Assembly: GCA_041394905.1 (NCBI GenBank)
Contig: JAWKHJ010000012.1
Location: 124,001 to 188,000, forward strand
DNA: 64,000 nt
Reading direction: 5' to 3'
From: RI-231 sp041394905
GTDB lineage: Bacteria > Acidobacteriota > Terriglobia > Bryobacterales > UBA6623
Both the position numbers and the translations under genes were made by a program. Shown one piece after another: positions 45,658 to 54,513 of the stretch; positions within the stretch are counted from its first letter, which is position 1; each line of letters starts with the position of its first letter. The notes below the pieces were generated by a model that was not told the origin of the DNA, ran no database searches, and saw nothing but the letters and a program-made list of their open reading frames with translations.

Positions 45658-47306
45658 TTAGTCGTAACGGAGCTGGACGCCACGCTTCTCGAGCAACTCG
45701 CCGGTAGCGCGGTCGAGCGTGAGCAACGCGCGCCGGTAGGCGATCGACTGATCGACAAGATCGGCCTCGGCGCGCACCAGTGTGTCTTGCGCGGCGAGCA
45801 CGAAGAAGGCGGTCGAGACGCCCAGGTCATACTTGCGTTCTTCAGCGTCGAGGCGCTTCTGCGCGAAGTCCTGCGCCACCGCCGCCTGCTGCACCGCGGC
45901 CTTGCTTAGCTCGACGCCCGCGACGGCTTGCAGCACGTCGAGGCGGATGTTCTGCTCGATCGAACGCAATTGGAACAAGTCGCGCTTCTTCTGAATGGAG
46001 GCATTGGCCAAATTCGCCGCCGCACGCCGGTTGCGCAAGGGCAGTTGGAGTGTCAGGCCCACTGAGTAGGTCGGAATGCCGAAGCCGAACAGCTGGCTCA
46101 ACGCGTCGCCCAGACCGCCGGGAATGACCGTGACCGCACCGCCGCTGTTGATCAGCGAGCGGTCGTAAAACACGCCGCCGCGGCCGGTTGACGAGTAGAG
46201 ACCGTTGATCGAGAGGTCGGGCCGCATTAGATTGGTGGCCTGCTTGATCGAGAGGTCGTCGACCTCGAGCGCCTGGCGACGCACCTCGAGCTCGGGCCGC
46301 ATCCCCATCGCCGTCTCGACGAGCTGCTCGGCGTCGAGAGTGGGCGGCGAGGTAGGCGGCTCGGCGGATTCGGTCAGCGCCAAGGGCAGGTTACGGATGT
46401 CGGGGTGCAAATCCGCGCCGATCCAGCGCCGCACCGCGTCCTCTGCTTGCTGCAAGCGATAACGCGCCTGGGTGATCGCGACTTGTGCGGTGGCAAACTG
46501 CTGCTCGGGCTGGTAGATGTCGAGCGGAGAGATGTAGAAGCGCTACCTCGAGCTGCGGCGCGAGCGCTCGAGGAACGCCCGGTTGACGTCCACGCTGTTC
46601 TCCCGCACGCGCAGGTTCTCGCGCTGCGAGATGACTTCCAGTAAGCGCTCTCGGCTTGGAAGCAGCAGCTGGATGATTTGCTGCTGCACTCTGCGCGTGC
46701 GTCTGATCGAGCCGCGTTTCGGCGATATCAGAAAGGGCAGGCGCTGGACGCCGCGGCCGCGGTCGCGCAACAGGGGCTGTGTGACCTGCACTTGCAGCCC
46801 CTGGGTGACTGAGGGGTTGAAGGTGGTGAAGGCGCTGTTGTTCGAGCTGCGGTTGGTGCTGTAGGAGGTCTGGAACTGCGTGCCGGTATCGAAGGTCTGG
46901 TTGTAGGTCGCGCGGCCGACTTGGCTGAGGTTGCTCAGAATGGACGCGCCCTGCAGCACGGTGTTGGAGGGGGTGGTTGCGCGCTGCGCGTTGAAGCTCG
47001 CCGTGAAGCTTGGGTCGAACGGGCTCAGCGCGCTCGCGATGGCTTTTGCTGCTCGTAGACGGATAGCTTCTGCAAGTTGATGTCGGGGCTGTTAGCCATC
47101 ACCAGCTCGACGTAAGCCTTGAGAGAGAGCTGCTGCCGTCGACCACGTAGTCTTCAGCTTGAGACGGCTTCGATCTCGACGGCTGAAGGGGGCGCCTGCC
47201 ACATCTCCCGCCAATACGACTTGTCCGGGAAGACGGAGAACTGAGCCGGCGCCAGCGTAGAGGTAAGGGCCAGGATCGTGATGAGAGCAATCGAGCGCTG
47301 AAGCAT
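45658..47306 (-). CDS. TolC family outer-membrane efflux protein, frameshifted
   Basis: This is the outer-membrane channel component of a tripartite efflux pump. The start at 47306 gives a signal peptide (SIALITILALTSTLAPAQ). An N-terminal region near 47060 reads AYVELVMANSPDI, typical of the first OEP helix. The second OEP repeat, with PELEVRRQALEVDDLSIKQATNLMRPDLSINGLYS and the long helices to the end (QDTLVRAEADLVDQSIAYRRALLTLDRATGELLE), is intact. Frame changes occur near 47150, 47050, 46750 and 46545. It lies 37 nt downstream of the ABC permease gene and is the last gene of the efflux operon. Confidence 0.88.
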
Positions 47307-47342
47307 AGTCAAAACCGTTTTCGTTGGGTTGTCGGCGGAGGC

Positions 47343-48602
47343 TTATTCGTAGCGAATGGCCTCGATCGGATCGAGCTTCGCCGCCTGCATGGCCGGGTAG
47401 ATGCCGAACAGCAGACCGACGCCGACCGACACGCCGAAGGCGACGATGATGGAGATGGGCGTGACCACCGTGGGCATCTCCGCCGCGATGGAAATGATCT
47501 TCGCCGCCGCGACGCCGGCGGCGATGCCGAGCAGCCCGCCTAGGATCGAGATCAACACCGCCTCGATCAGGAACTGGCGGACGATGTCACGTTGCCGCGC
47601 GCCGATGGCGCGGCGGATACCGATCTCGCGCGTGCGTTCGAGCACGGTGGCGAGCATGATGTTCATGATGCCGATGCCGCCGACGATCAGCGAGATTGAA
47701 GCGATGGCGATCATCACGATCTCGAAGATCTTCTGTTGCTGGCGCTGTTGCGCGAGCAGGCCGGCCGGCACGGTAATCGAGAAGTCTCCGGCGTCGTTGT
47801 GGGTCGCCGTCAGAATGGCGCGCACGATCTCGGCCGTCTCGATGGGGTCCGCGCCCGTCTTGACGCGGATGAAGATACCGTCGATCTCGTCTTTGAGGTA
47901 GCTGTTGTTGTCCTCGAAGCGGCGCATCACCGAGTTCAACGGCGCGACAACCAAGTTGTTGCGGTCGTCGGTCTCGAGCCCTTCGATGTCAGCCTCGGCG
48001 GTGGCGGCCGGCGCCATCACCCCCACCACGCGCAGCCACACTTCGTTGATCTTCACGTATTTGCCGACGGCCGAGCCATAGCCGAGCAGGGACACCTTGG
48101 CCGCCTCGCCCAGCACGCAGACCGGAGCCGAGCGCAGGTTCTCTTCTTCGTCGAAGAAGCGTCCCTCGAGCAGCTTGACCGAGTAGATGTCGGTGTAGTT
48201 CGGCATCACACCGATCAACTGCGGGATCTCCTGGTCGGTGCGCGGCAGCACGTTGGAGGGAGTAAAGGATTTGCGCGGCGAGAGCGCCTCGATGTTGGGT
48301 GTGTTCTCGGCGATCGCGCGGTAGTCGCGGAAGGTCAACCCGGGCGAGATCTGCCGCACGGCGAGCAGTGTGTCTCGGTCGATCGCCTCTTGCGCTTCGA
48401 CGATGATGTTGTTCACGCCGAGCAGCTCGATGTACCGGATCGCCTCCTGCTTGCCGCCCTCGGTGATCGACAGCATGGAAATGACCGCGCCGACGCCGAA
48501 GATCATGCCGAGCATCGTCAGCAGCGAACGGAGCTTGTGAGCCAGCAGGCTCGCCAAGCCCATCCACAGCTCGGGCAGTACGCTTGGAATTGGGAACGCC
48601 AC
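47343..48602 (-). CDS. MacB-type ABC transporter permease (FtsX/MacB fold, no ATPase domain)
   Basis: The 419-residue protein has the type VII ABC topology: one N-terminal membrane helix (LLTMLGMIFGVGAVISMLSI), a periplasmic MacB_PCD-like domain of about 220 residues, then three helices ending GLLFGIYPAMQAAKLDPIEAIRYE, the standard FtsX-fold finish. The ATP-binding domain fused in E. coli MacB is absent, so a separate ATPase is needed; none is encoded in this window. The gene is intact, starts 1 nt after the stop of adaptor C, and precedes tolC. It would mechanically transmit force to the adaptor/TolC duct for export of an unknown substrate. Confidence 0.9.
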   Translation of the reverse strand: MAFPIPSVLPELWMGLASLLAHKLRSLLTMLGMIFGVGAVISMLSITEGGKQEAIRYIELLGVNNIIVEAQEAIDRDTLLAVRQISPGLTFRDYRAIAENTPNIEALSPRKSFTPSNVLPRTDQEIPQLIGVMPNYTDIYSVKLLEGRFFDEEENLRSAPVCVLGEAAKVSLLGYGSAVGKYVKINEVWLRVVGVMAPAATAEADIEGLETDDRNNLVVAPLNSVMRRFEDNNSYLKDEIDGIFIRVKTGADPIETAEIVRAILTATHNDAGDFSITVPAGLLAQQRQQQKIFEIVMIAIASISLIVGGIGIMNIMLATVLERTREIGIRRAIGARQRDIVRQFLIEAVLISILGGLLGIAAGVAAAKIISIAAEMPTVVTPISIIVAFGVSVGVGLLFGIYPAMQAAKLDPIEAIRYE

Positions 48603-48603
48603 C

Positions 48604-50493
48604 TTAGATCATCCCTCCGCGGCCGCCGGGCATGCCGCCGCCGGGAACGCCAGTCTTGGGAGCGCCGCCGGACTTCTTCTTCGGAGTCTTTTTCTCCCGC
48701 CGCTCCGATGCGGGCGGCTCGAGCGAAATCATGTCGCCCTCTTCGAGCCCTGAGGCGATCACTACCTGGGACTCCGAGCGCCGTCCGAGCTCGACCGAAC
48801 GCCGCTCCAGCGTCTTGCCGTTCCAGAGGTAGACGATGTGGCCTTGCGGCGTGTCGAAGACCGATTGGTATGGCACGTAGAGAACGTCCTTCATCGAGTC
48901 CACGATGATTTCGGCGTCGGCCAGCAGGCCGGGCCGCAAAAGAATCTCGACGTCGGAGCCTTCCTCAGGCGGACGAGGCAGTGTGGCCGCTTTACGTTGC
49001 GCCGCGGTGAACTCGCCCGCCGCGGCGGATCCGGATCCGCCGCCTGGGCCGCCTGCTCCTGGGCCCGCCGCTCCACCGGGACCGCCGCCATTCTGCCCGC
49101 CGCCCTGACCACCAAACTGCGAGCGCATCTGTTGGAACAAGTTGCGGCGCTCTTCCTGGCTCAGCTCGGAGATGTCTTTGCCTCCGGAGAGCTCTTGCAG
49201 GCGCTTCTGCATCTCAGGCGACATGCGCCGTTGTCCGCCGCCGCCTTGGCCACCCGCGCCCCCGGCTTGACCGCCGCCGCCCGCGCGCGCTCCTGCACCG
49301 CCTGGGCCGCCACCTGCGCGTCCCGCCGCGCCTGCCCCGCCGGGCCTGCCGCCGCCCGGTCCGCCTGCACCCGGTAGGCCCGGGGCAGCCGCAGGACGCG
49401 GACGCGAGCCGAAGCCCTGTGCGGCGTTGACGCGCGCCGTCGCCAAGATGCGCTCGATCTGGTCCGGCTTGGCGCCGACGTTCTGCAGCAACTGGCGCAT
49501 GTCGATTCCCAAAATCGCGTCAAACTTCTTGGTCGCCTCGCCGCGGAAGACGTTCATCGAGGCTGTCGTTCCCAGCCGTTTCACGGTTCCCTTGATCTCG
49601 CGACCGGGGAGAGCGTCGAGACGGATGACGGCTTCCTGGCCTTCGCGCAGGTTCGCGCGCTCGACCTCTTCGACCTTAGCGATCAGCTCCATCTCGGAAA
49701 GGTCTAGCAATTGAGCGACCGAAATGCCCGCCGGGATCTGATCGCCTTCGCGAATGGTCGGCGTCGTGGTACCGAAGCCGCCGCGGCCGCCTGAGCGGTT
49801 CTCCAGGATCGACACTAGTCCGGAGATCGGCGCAAGCACGCGCGCCTGCTCGATGCGGCGCCTCTCGCGGTCCACATCGAGCTCTGCTTTCTTCAGCTGT
49901 TCGCGCAACACGGCAAGCTCGGCCTCGCGCTGGGTGAGGCGGTTCTTGATGTCCTCTTCCAGCTTGGTCTTGCGCGCTTTGGCTTCTTCGAGGCTCAGCT
50001 CGTTCTTGCGTGCATCGATGCTCGAGAGCAGCTCGTTGCGGCGCACTTCGAGCTCGTAGCGGCGGACCTGGAAGTCGGCCTTGACGATCTCGACCTCGTC
50101 CTGCGTCTTGCGTATCTCGAGCTCGGTTTCCGCTTGTTTGAGCTGCTCCTTGATCTTGTCCACCGAGAGTAGATCGTCCTCAAGGGCGGCCACACGTTCT
50201 GAGTCGTCAAGCTCGACGATCAGGTCGCCGCGTTGGGCAAGCGAGCCCGGAGGCGCGAGCTGGATGACTTGCGATTGTGATCCTAGATTGGGCGCGGTAA
50301 GCGTAAGCGAGCGCACCGCGCGCAGCTCGCCGCGCAGATGGGTGGCGACAGTCAGATCGCCGCGTTTGACCTCCACCAGGGCGAGCTCGTCCACGGCTTG
50401 GTCGCCGGGCAACTGCTGCACCAGGTAGTACGCGCCGGCGACCACCGCGGCCACTACGATCAGCAGTATCAGGCGGGCTATGAGTTTCTTCAT
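48604..50493 (-). CDS. Periplasmic efflux adaptor C (HlyD/MacA-like) with glycine-rich insertion
   Basis: A 629-residue membrane-fusion protein. An N-terminal anchor helix (ARLILLIVVAAVVAGAYYLV) is followed by barrel and lipoyl strands, a long alpha-helical hairpin (residues 85-205), the lipoyl return (VLAPISGLVSILENRSGGRGGFG) and a beta-barrel (IKGTVKRLG). Residues about 360-490 are an unusual Gly/Ala/Pro-rich insert enclosing a helical module (MSPEMQKRLQELSGGKDISEL) that resumes into the last domain (VEILLRPGLLADAEIIVDS). A basic Lys-rich tail ends the protein. It is intact. It lies 23 nt after adaptor B and 1 nt before the permease. Confidence 0.9.
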   Translation of the reverse strand: MKKLIARLILLIVVAAVVAGAYYLVQQLPGDQAVDELALVEVKRGDLTVATHLRGELRAVRSLTLTAPNLGSQSQVIQLAPPGSLAQRGDLIVELDDSERVAALEDDLLSVDKIKEQLKQAETELEIRKTQDEVEIVKADFQVRRYELEVRRNELLSSIDARKNELSLEEAKARKTKLEEDIKNRLTQREAELAVLREQLKKAELDVDRERRRIEQARVLAPISGLVSILENRSGGRGGFGTTTPTIREGDQIPAGISVAQLLDLSEMELIAKVEEVERANLREGQEAVIRLDALPGREIKGTVKRLGTTASMNVFRGEATKKFDAILGIDMRQLLQNVGAKPDQIERILATARVNAAQGFGSRPRPAAAPGLPGAGGPGGGRPGGAGAAGRAGGGPGGAGARAGGGGQAGGAGGQGGGGQRRMSPEMQKRLQELSGGKDISELSQEERRNLFQQMRSQFGGQGGGQNGGGPGGAAGPGAGGPGGGSGSAAAGEFTAAQRKAATLPRPPEEGSDVEILLRPGLLADAEIIVDSMKDVLYVPYQSVFDTPQGHIVYLWNGKTLERRSVELGRRSESQVVIASGLEEGDMISLEPPASERREKKTPKKKSGGAPKTGVPGGGMPGGRGGMI

Positions 50494-50516
50494 CGCGATT
50501 CGTTGTCCCGTGGTCT

Positions 50517-51779
50517 CTAGCGCTCGGCGTTCGTGTCGCGAAGCCCTGGGTTCTCTAGGGCGATCTCATCGCCTTCGTCCAGCCCGGAGGTCACCACGAT
50601 TTCGTTTGAGTTCCTCGAGCCGACTTCGATCGGCTGGGCCCGGAAGCCCGAGCCGGTCTTGACGAAAACGGTTGGCTTGCCGTCGACCTGAAAGCTCGCC
50701 TTGACCGGAATCACCATGACGTCGCGGTCCCTTTCGACGACCACGTCGACGGTGGCGCTCATGCCGGGACGCAGCCGCGGATCGAGCTTGTCGATGGAGG
50801 CCAGGGCCGGGAAATTCTTGTCGGGCGGAATACGGCGAAACACCAGGGTGGCGATCGGGCTGAGCCAGTCTACCTTTCCCGTCAGTTGCGCATCCGGGAC
50901 GGCGTCGACCCGAATTCGACACTCCAGCCCTTCGTGTACGCGCCCGCGATCGATCTCTTCGAGGCGGAAGTTCACCCGCAGCGAGCTCAGGTCGGGGATC
51001 TCGGCGATCACGGCGCCGGTCCAAACCGTGTCGCCTTCTTGGAACGGCGGGCGGCTGGTGCCGAACGAACCCTGGGCGCGGTTATTGTCCATGATCTGGA
51101 TCACGCCGTCGACGGGGCTGCGCAGCTCCATGCTGCCCAAATAAGTCTTCGAAAGGTCGCGGTCGCGAACCGCCTTGCTCAGCCTTTCTTCGAGCCGAGC
51201 GAGGTCCGCCTTCTGCGAAATGTCGGTCGCCTCGGAGGTCGTCTGGGCCTTGCGAAGCTCGCCCTGCATGATGTCGACGTCGATTTTGGCCTTCTCCGCT
51301 TCGATCTCGGCGAGGATTTCCTGCTTGCTCGCTTCGAGGTTGGCGCGTTCGAGGTTGTATTTCGACTCCATGACGAGCAACTCGTTCTGCTCGTCTACGA
51401 TCGAGTGCTGCGCGTCCGCCTGCTTGATCTCGCTTTCGACCTGGCGCACGGTGGTGTCGCGTGTGACGTAGAGGTCTTCCTGAGCGGCTGCGTCGAACGC
51501 CACGACGACCTGCCCTTTGCGAACGGGCTTGCCATTTTCGGCTAACTGCACAATTTTCAGGTCGGGCGTCTGCGGCGCAGTGATCTGGACCGAGCGCGCA
51601 CTCTCGAGCTCGCCGCGGCTCGAAACCGTGGTTACGAAGTCGCGGCGCTCCACCCGCGCCGTCGGAATCTCCGGCGGGGGAGGATCATAGAGCTTCAACC
51701 CCGCGAAGCTCGCCGCGGCGCCGAGGCCGATCAGCAGGATCCAGCGCAGGATGGGTTTCGATTTTCCCTGTTTCGCCAT
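50517..51779 (-). CDS. Periplasmic efflux adaptor B (HlyD/MacA-like)
   Basis: A 420-residue membrane-fusion protein, intact. It has an N-terminal anchor (RWILLIGLGAAASFAGLKLY), lipoyl half-motif (LAENGKPVRKGQVVVAFD), a long helical hairpin (residues 95-205), the returning strand (LRSPVDGVIQIMDNNRAQGSFG), and barrel and membrane-proximal domains (LRPGMSATVDVVVERDRDVMVIP). The terminal EVGSRNSNEIVVTSGLDEGDEIALENPG segment is also seen in adaptors A and C. It is the second gene of the operon, 37 nt after A. Confidence 0.9.
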   Translation of the reverse strand: MAKQGKSKPILRWILLIGLGAAASFAGLKLYDPPPPEIPTARVERRDFVTTVSSRGELESARSVQITAPQTPDLKIVQLAENGKPVRKGQVVVAFDAAAQEDLYVTRDTTVRQVESEIKQADAQHSIVDEQNELLVMESKYNLERANLEASKQEILAEIEAEKAKIDVDIMQGELRKAQTTSEATDISQKADLARLEERLSKAVRDRDLSKTYLGSMELRSPVDGVIQIMDNNRAQGSFGTSRPPFQEGDTVWTGAVIAEIPDLSSLRVNFRLEEIDRGRVHEGLECRIRVDAVPDAQLTGKVDWLSPIATLVFRRIPPDKNFPALASIDKLDPRLRPGMSATVDVVVERDRDVMVIPVKASFQVDGKPTVFVKTGSGFRAQPIEVGSRNSNEIVVTSGLDEGDEIALENPGLRDTNAER

Positions 51780-51816
51780 CGCAATCTCGTTCTAATCTCT
51801 TGGGCGTCTGCCGACG

Positions 51817-53307
51817 CTACTTGGTTGCAGGTGGCGTCTCCAGGGCGATCTCTTCGCCCGGCTGAAGCCCTCGCGCCACCGCGACCTGCGTATCCGTCTT
51901 CGAGGCGATCTCCACCGGACGGCGCTCGAACACGTTCGCTGCCGCCGGACCGTACCCGCACGAACCACGAGTCGCCATCCTGCTCGAGCGCCTCGCGGGG
52001 GCGATTACCACCTCCTCGTGAGTCGTCAAGTGGATGTCAGCGCTGGCCGAGAGGTCCGGAATGATCAGCTCGCTCGAATCGAGAATCTTGACGGTGACGG
52101 TAATCTCGCGCACGTAGTCGCCCGTTCCGGTGCGCGAGCGGCCATCGCCGCCGCCGCCGGTCATGGCTGCGATTGACTCGACTCGGCCGCGCCACACCTT
52201 TTCCGGGTACGCATCGAGCCGCACATCGGCTGTGGCGCCAACGCGGATCTTTTGGCTGTCGGCCTGATTCACACGCGCTTCGAGCACCATCGAGCTCGGG
52301 TCGACGATCTGCATGAAGTAGGCGCCGGGGTAAACCTCGTCTCCGAGCGCCACCTGCGCAAATGTGCCGCCGCGGAAGATCGTTTGCATCACGACCACGC
52401 CCGGAATGGGGCTGTGGATCTCGAGATACTGCGCGTTGAGCTCGGCGCGTTTGAGGTCAACTTCTTCCTGGGATTTATCGATCTCGGCTTGCCGCAGGGC
52501 CGCGGCGTGCGCATCCTCGAGCAGCTTCACTTCTTGTTCGAGCTGTTTGTAGGCGGCCTCAGCTTGTTGCGCGACGTTCTTGAGCACCTCGGCTTCGATC
52601 TCAGAGCGCACCTCGGCGGTCCGCAGATCCATCTTGGCCTTCTCGTACTCGGCCTTGGCGGTGACCATCTCTTGGCGCTTGGTCTCCATCTCGATCATCA
52701 GCTTGGCGCGCGTGCTTTCGATCAGGGCGTTGGCCTGCACGACGTTGGCCTGCTGGTCGTCAATCAACTGTTGCTGCGATTGGCGGTCGAACCCGGCCAC
52801 CATCTGGCCTTTCTGGACCGTAGAGCCAGGCGCTGCCATCTCGATGATCGTCAGGCCGCCGCCGCTCGAGCTTCCACCCCCGCCACCGCCTCCGCCTGCT
52901 ATGCCGGCGCCGCCCGCGCCGCCTTGCGAGCGGCGTCCGCGACGGATCTGCGGCGCCCGAATCGCCGCAAAGGATTGCGCGGAGATCGTGCCCGACAGCC
53001 GGATAGTCTCTTCGAGATCGCCGGTCGACACCTTGGCCGTACGCACCAGCGCAGCCCCGGGACCTCCGCCGCTGGTCGAAGTGACCGCGTTGGCTGCGCC
53101 TTCCACTTGCTGAAACAGCCACCAGCCGGCCCCTGCACCCAGCAGCAACAGGACCAGCGCCATGAACCCGCCCGGCCCCTTGGGCGCAGGCGGCGGCGGT
53201 TCCTCTACCGGAACCGGCCCGGGCTTCGCGGGTTGCGGTGAAGGCAGAGGCGCGCCCGCCGATCCGATCGGCTCGGGCAACTCACGCGGATGCTGTTGTG
53301 CGCTCAT
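51817..53307 (-). CDS. Periplasmic efflux adaptor A (HlyD/MacA-like), first gene of operon
   Basis: A membrane-fusion protein of about 496 residues. A Pro-rich cytoplasmic N-terminus (residues 1-45) precedes the anchor helix (FMALVLLLLGAGAGWWLFQQV). A Gly/Ser-rich loop of about 30 residues splits the first lipoyl half near residue 130; a long coiled-coil hairpin follows (residues 165-275), then IHSPIPGVVVMQTIFRGGTF and the barrel. Near 51960 two compensating shifts scramble about 20 residues; the expected EALEQDGDSWFVRV sequence is readable in another frame. The end LQPGEEIALETPPATK is conserved with B and C. The ATG at 53307 begins the operon. Confidence 0.88.
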   Translation of the reverse strand: MSAQQHPRELPEPIGSAGAPLPSPQPAKPGPVPVEEPPPPAPKGPGGFMALVLLLLGAGAGWWLFQQVEGAANAVTSTSGGGPGAALVRTAKVSTGDLEETIRLSGTISAQSFAAIRAPQIRRGRRSQGGAGGAGIAGGGGGGGGSSSGGGLTIIEMAAPGSTVQKGQMVAGFDRQSQQQLIDDQQANVVQANALIESTRAKLMIEMETKRQEMVTAKAEYEKAKMDLRTAEVRSEIEAEVLKNVAQQAEAAYKQLEQEVKLLEDAHAAALRQAEIDKSQEEVDLKRAELNAQYLEIHSPIPGVVVMQTIFRGGTFAQVALGDEVYPGAYFMQIVDPSSMVLEARVNQADSQKIRVGATADVRLDAYPEKVWRGRVESIAAMTGGGGDGRSRTGTGDYVREITVTVKILDSSELIIPDLSASADIHLTTHEEVVIAPARRSSRMATRGSCGYGPAAANVFERRPVEIASKTDTQVAVARGLQPGEEIALETPPATK

Positions 53308-53499
53308 GGCCTTTGTAGGGGCGTTCGTTTGGCGTCGAGGTGACGCCGGCGGCAAAAAAAGTCGGCCGTAATCTTAAGACGACCGCCGCGGGGTTAGGTT
53401 ATCGCTGCGGGTCCAAAATCCGGGCGTGAAGCCCCCTAAAACGGATACCATGACCTGTGGCTCGCTGCGCCCGCGCGCTCGCGAGAAATAAGGACGACT

Positions 53500-54501
53500 A
53501 TGCCTCCCCCCAACGGTTCGAACGGCGGCTCAAATGGCGGATCGCGCAGCTTTGACGATCTCGCCGAGCAGATCCTCGACCAGTCGCGCGCCATCGAGGA
53601 GCTCGCCGAGTCCGCCCTCGCCGCCCCGGACGACCCACGCAAGATTGCGGAGGCCGAGCGGAGGCTTGACGGGTTTTTCGAAGTTGACGAAGCCAAGGCG
53701 GCGGCAATGCTCACCTCCGCACTCGAAATCGACCCGGGCTGTGTCGAGGCTTTGACGATCACCGCGCGCGCCCTGGACGACCCCACCGACGCCACGATCC
53801 TGCTCGAGGCCGCGGTACAGGTGGCCGAGCGCCGCCTCGGCGAAAAGATGTTCAACGAGATGAAGGGCAAGTTTTGGGATATCCCGCAGACGCGCCCCTA
53901 CATGCGGGCGCTCCTCGCCCTCGCCGAATCCCAGATGGACGAGATGGATTACGGCAGCGGGTTGGACTCCTACTTTCGGCTGATCGACCTCTCGGAGAGC
54001 GACGCTTTGAACGTCCGCAATACGCTCACTGGGGCGCTGCTGGCGGCCGACCAAGTCGAGCGTGCGCGGGCAATCGCCTTCGATCGCTTTGGCTCGGAAG
54101 ACTCGCCGTCGCTGCTATGGTCGCGGACTCTGATCTTATACCTGGAGCGGGATTTCGATGGCGCCGCCGACATGCTCGAGCGTGCGCGTGATGCCAGCCC
54201 CGATGTCGAGCCGTATCTCCTCGGCGAGCTCGAGCTCGCCGAGGAGCCGCCGCCGATTGATAGTTCGGTAGCCGCCGACGTGGCTGATCTGATCGCACGC
54301 GACCAGATCGTGGCCTGGCGCTCCCGGCCGCTCTCGCTGATTTGGCTCAAGGTGGGAGGCAAGCCGGGGGACGACCGCTACTTCGGCGCCCTCACGGACC
54401 CGGATCTGGATCTTCTCGGCGGTTTCGACGACGACGACCTGTTTGAAGACGATGATTTCGACGACCTCGAAGACGACGAGAAGCCGTATCTGCTCAACTG
54501 A
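53500..54501 (+). CDS. ST7-like tetratricopeptide protein with acidic C-terminus
   Basis: The 333-residue protein starts with a low-complexity Gly/Asn/Ser stretch. TPR-like helices and a segment matching the ST7 family hallmark follow (EMKGKFWDIPQTRPYMRALLALAE, residues about 121-144). The C-terminus is extremely acidic (GGFDDDDLFEDDDFDDLEDDE), often a protein-interaction tail. AAGGA lies about 6 nt before the ATG. The gene is 12 nt upstream of the prenyltransferase gene and likely co-transcribed. The role of bacterial ST7-like proteins is unknown; a scaffold or chaperone-type function would fit TPR structure. Confidence 0.75.
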   Translation: MPPPNGSNGGSNGGSRSFDDLAEQILDQSRAIEELAESALAAPDDPRKIAEAERRLDGFFEVDEAKAAAMLTSALEIDPGCVEALTITARALDDPTDATILLEAAVQVAERRLGEKMFNEMKGKFWDIPQTRPYMRALLALAESQMDEMDYGSGLDSYFRLIDLSESDALNVRNTLTGALLAADQVERARAIAFDRFGSEDSPSLLWSRTLILYLERDFDGAADMLERARDASPDVEPYLLGELELAEEPPPIDSSVAADVADLIARDQIVAWRSRPLSLIWLKVGGKPGDDRYFGALTDPDLDLLGGFDDDDLFEDDDFDDLEDDEKPYLLN

Positions 54502-54513
54502 CCGCTCGCGGCG

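Noticed and set aside
47736..48908. Long plus-strand frame (390 codons) opposite the ABC permease and adaptor C
   Set aside because: Low-complexity composition and no domain; both minus-strand genes are clearly real here.
52252..53241. Plus-strand frame (329 codons) opposite adaptor A
   Set aside because: Shadow of the adaptor gene; composition follows the complementary Gly/Ser/Lys-rich sequence.
45658..53307. Antibiotic biosynthesis and export cluster
   Set aside because: No synthetase, modifying enzyme or regulator accompanies the efflux genes in the window.
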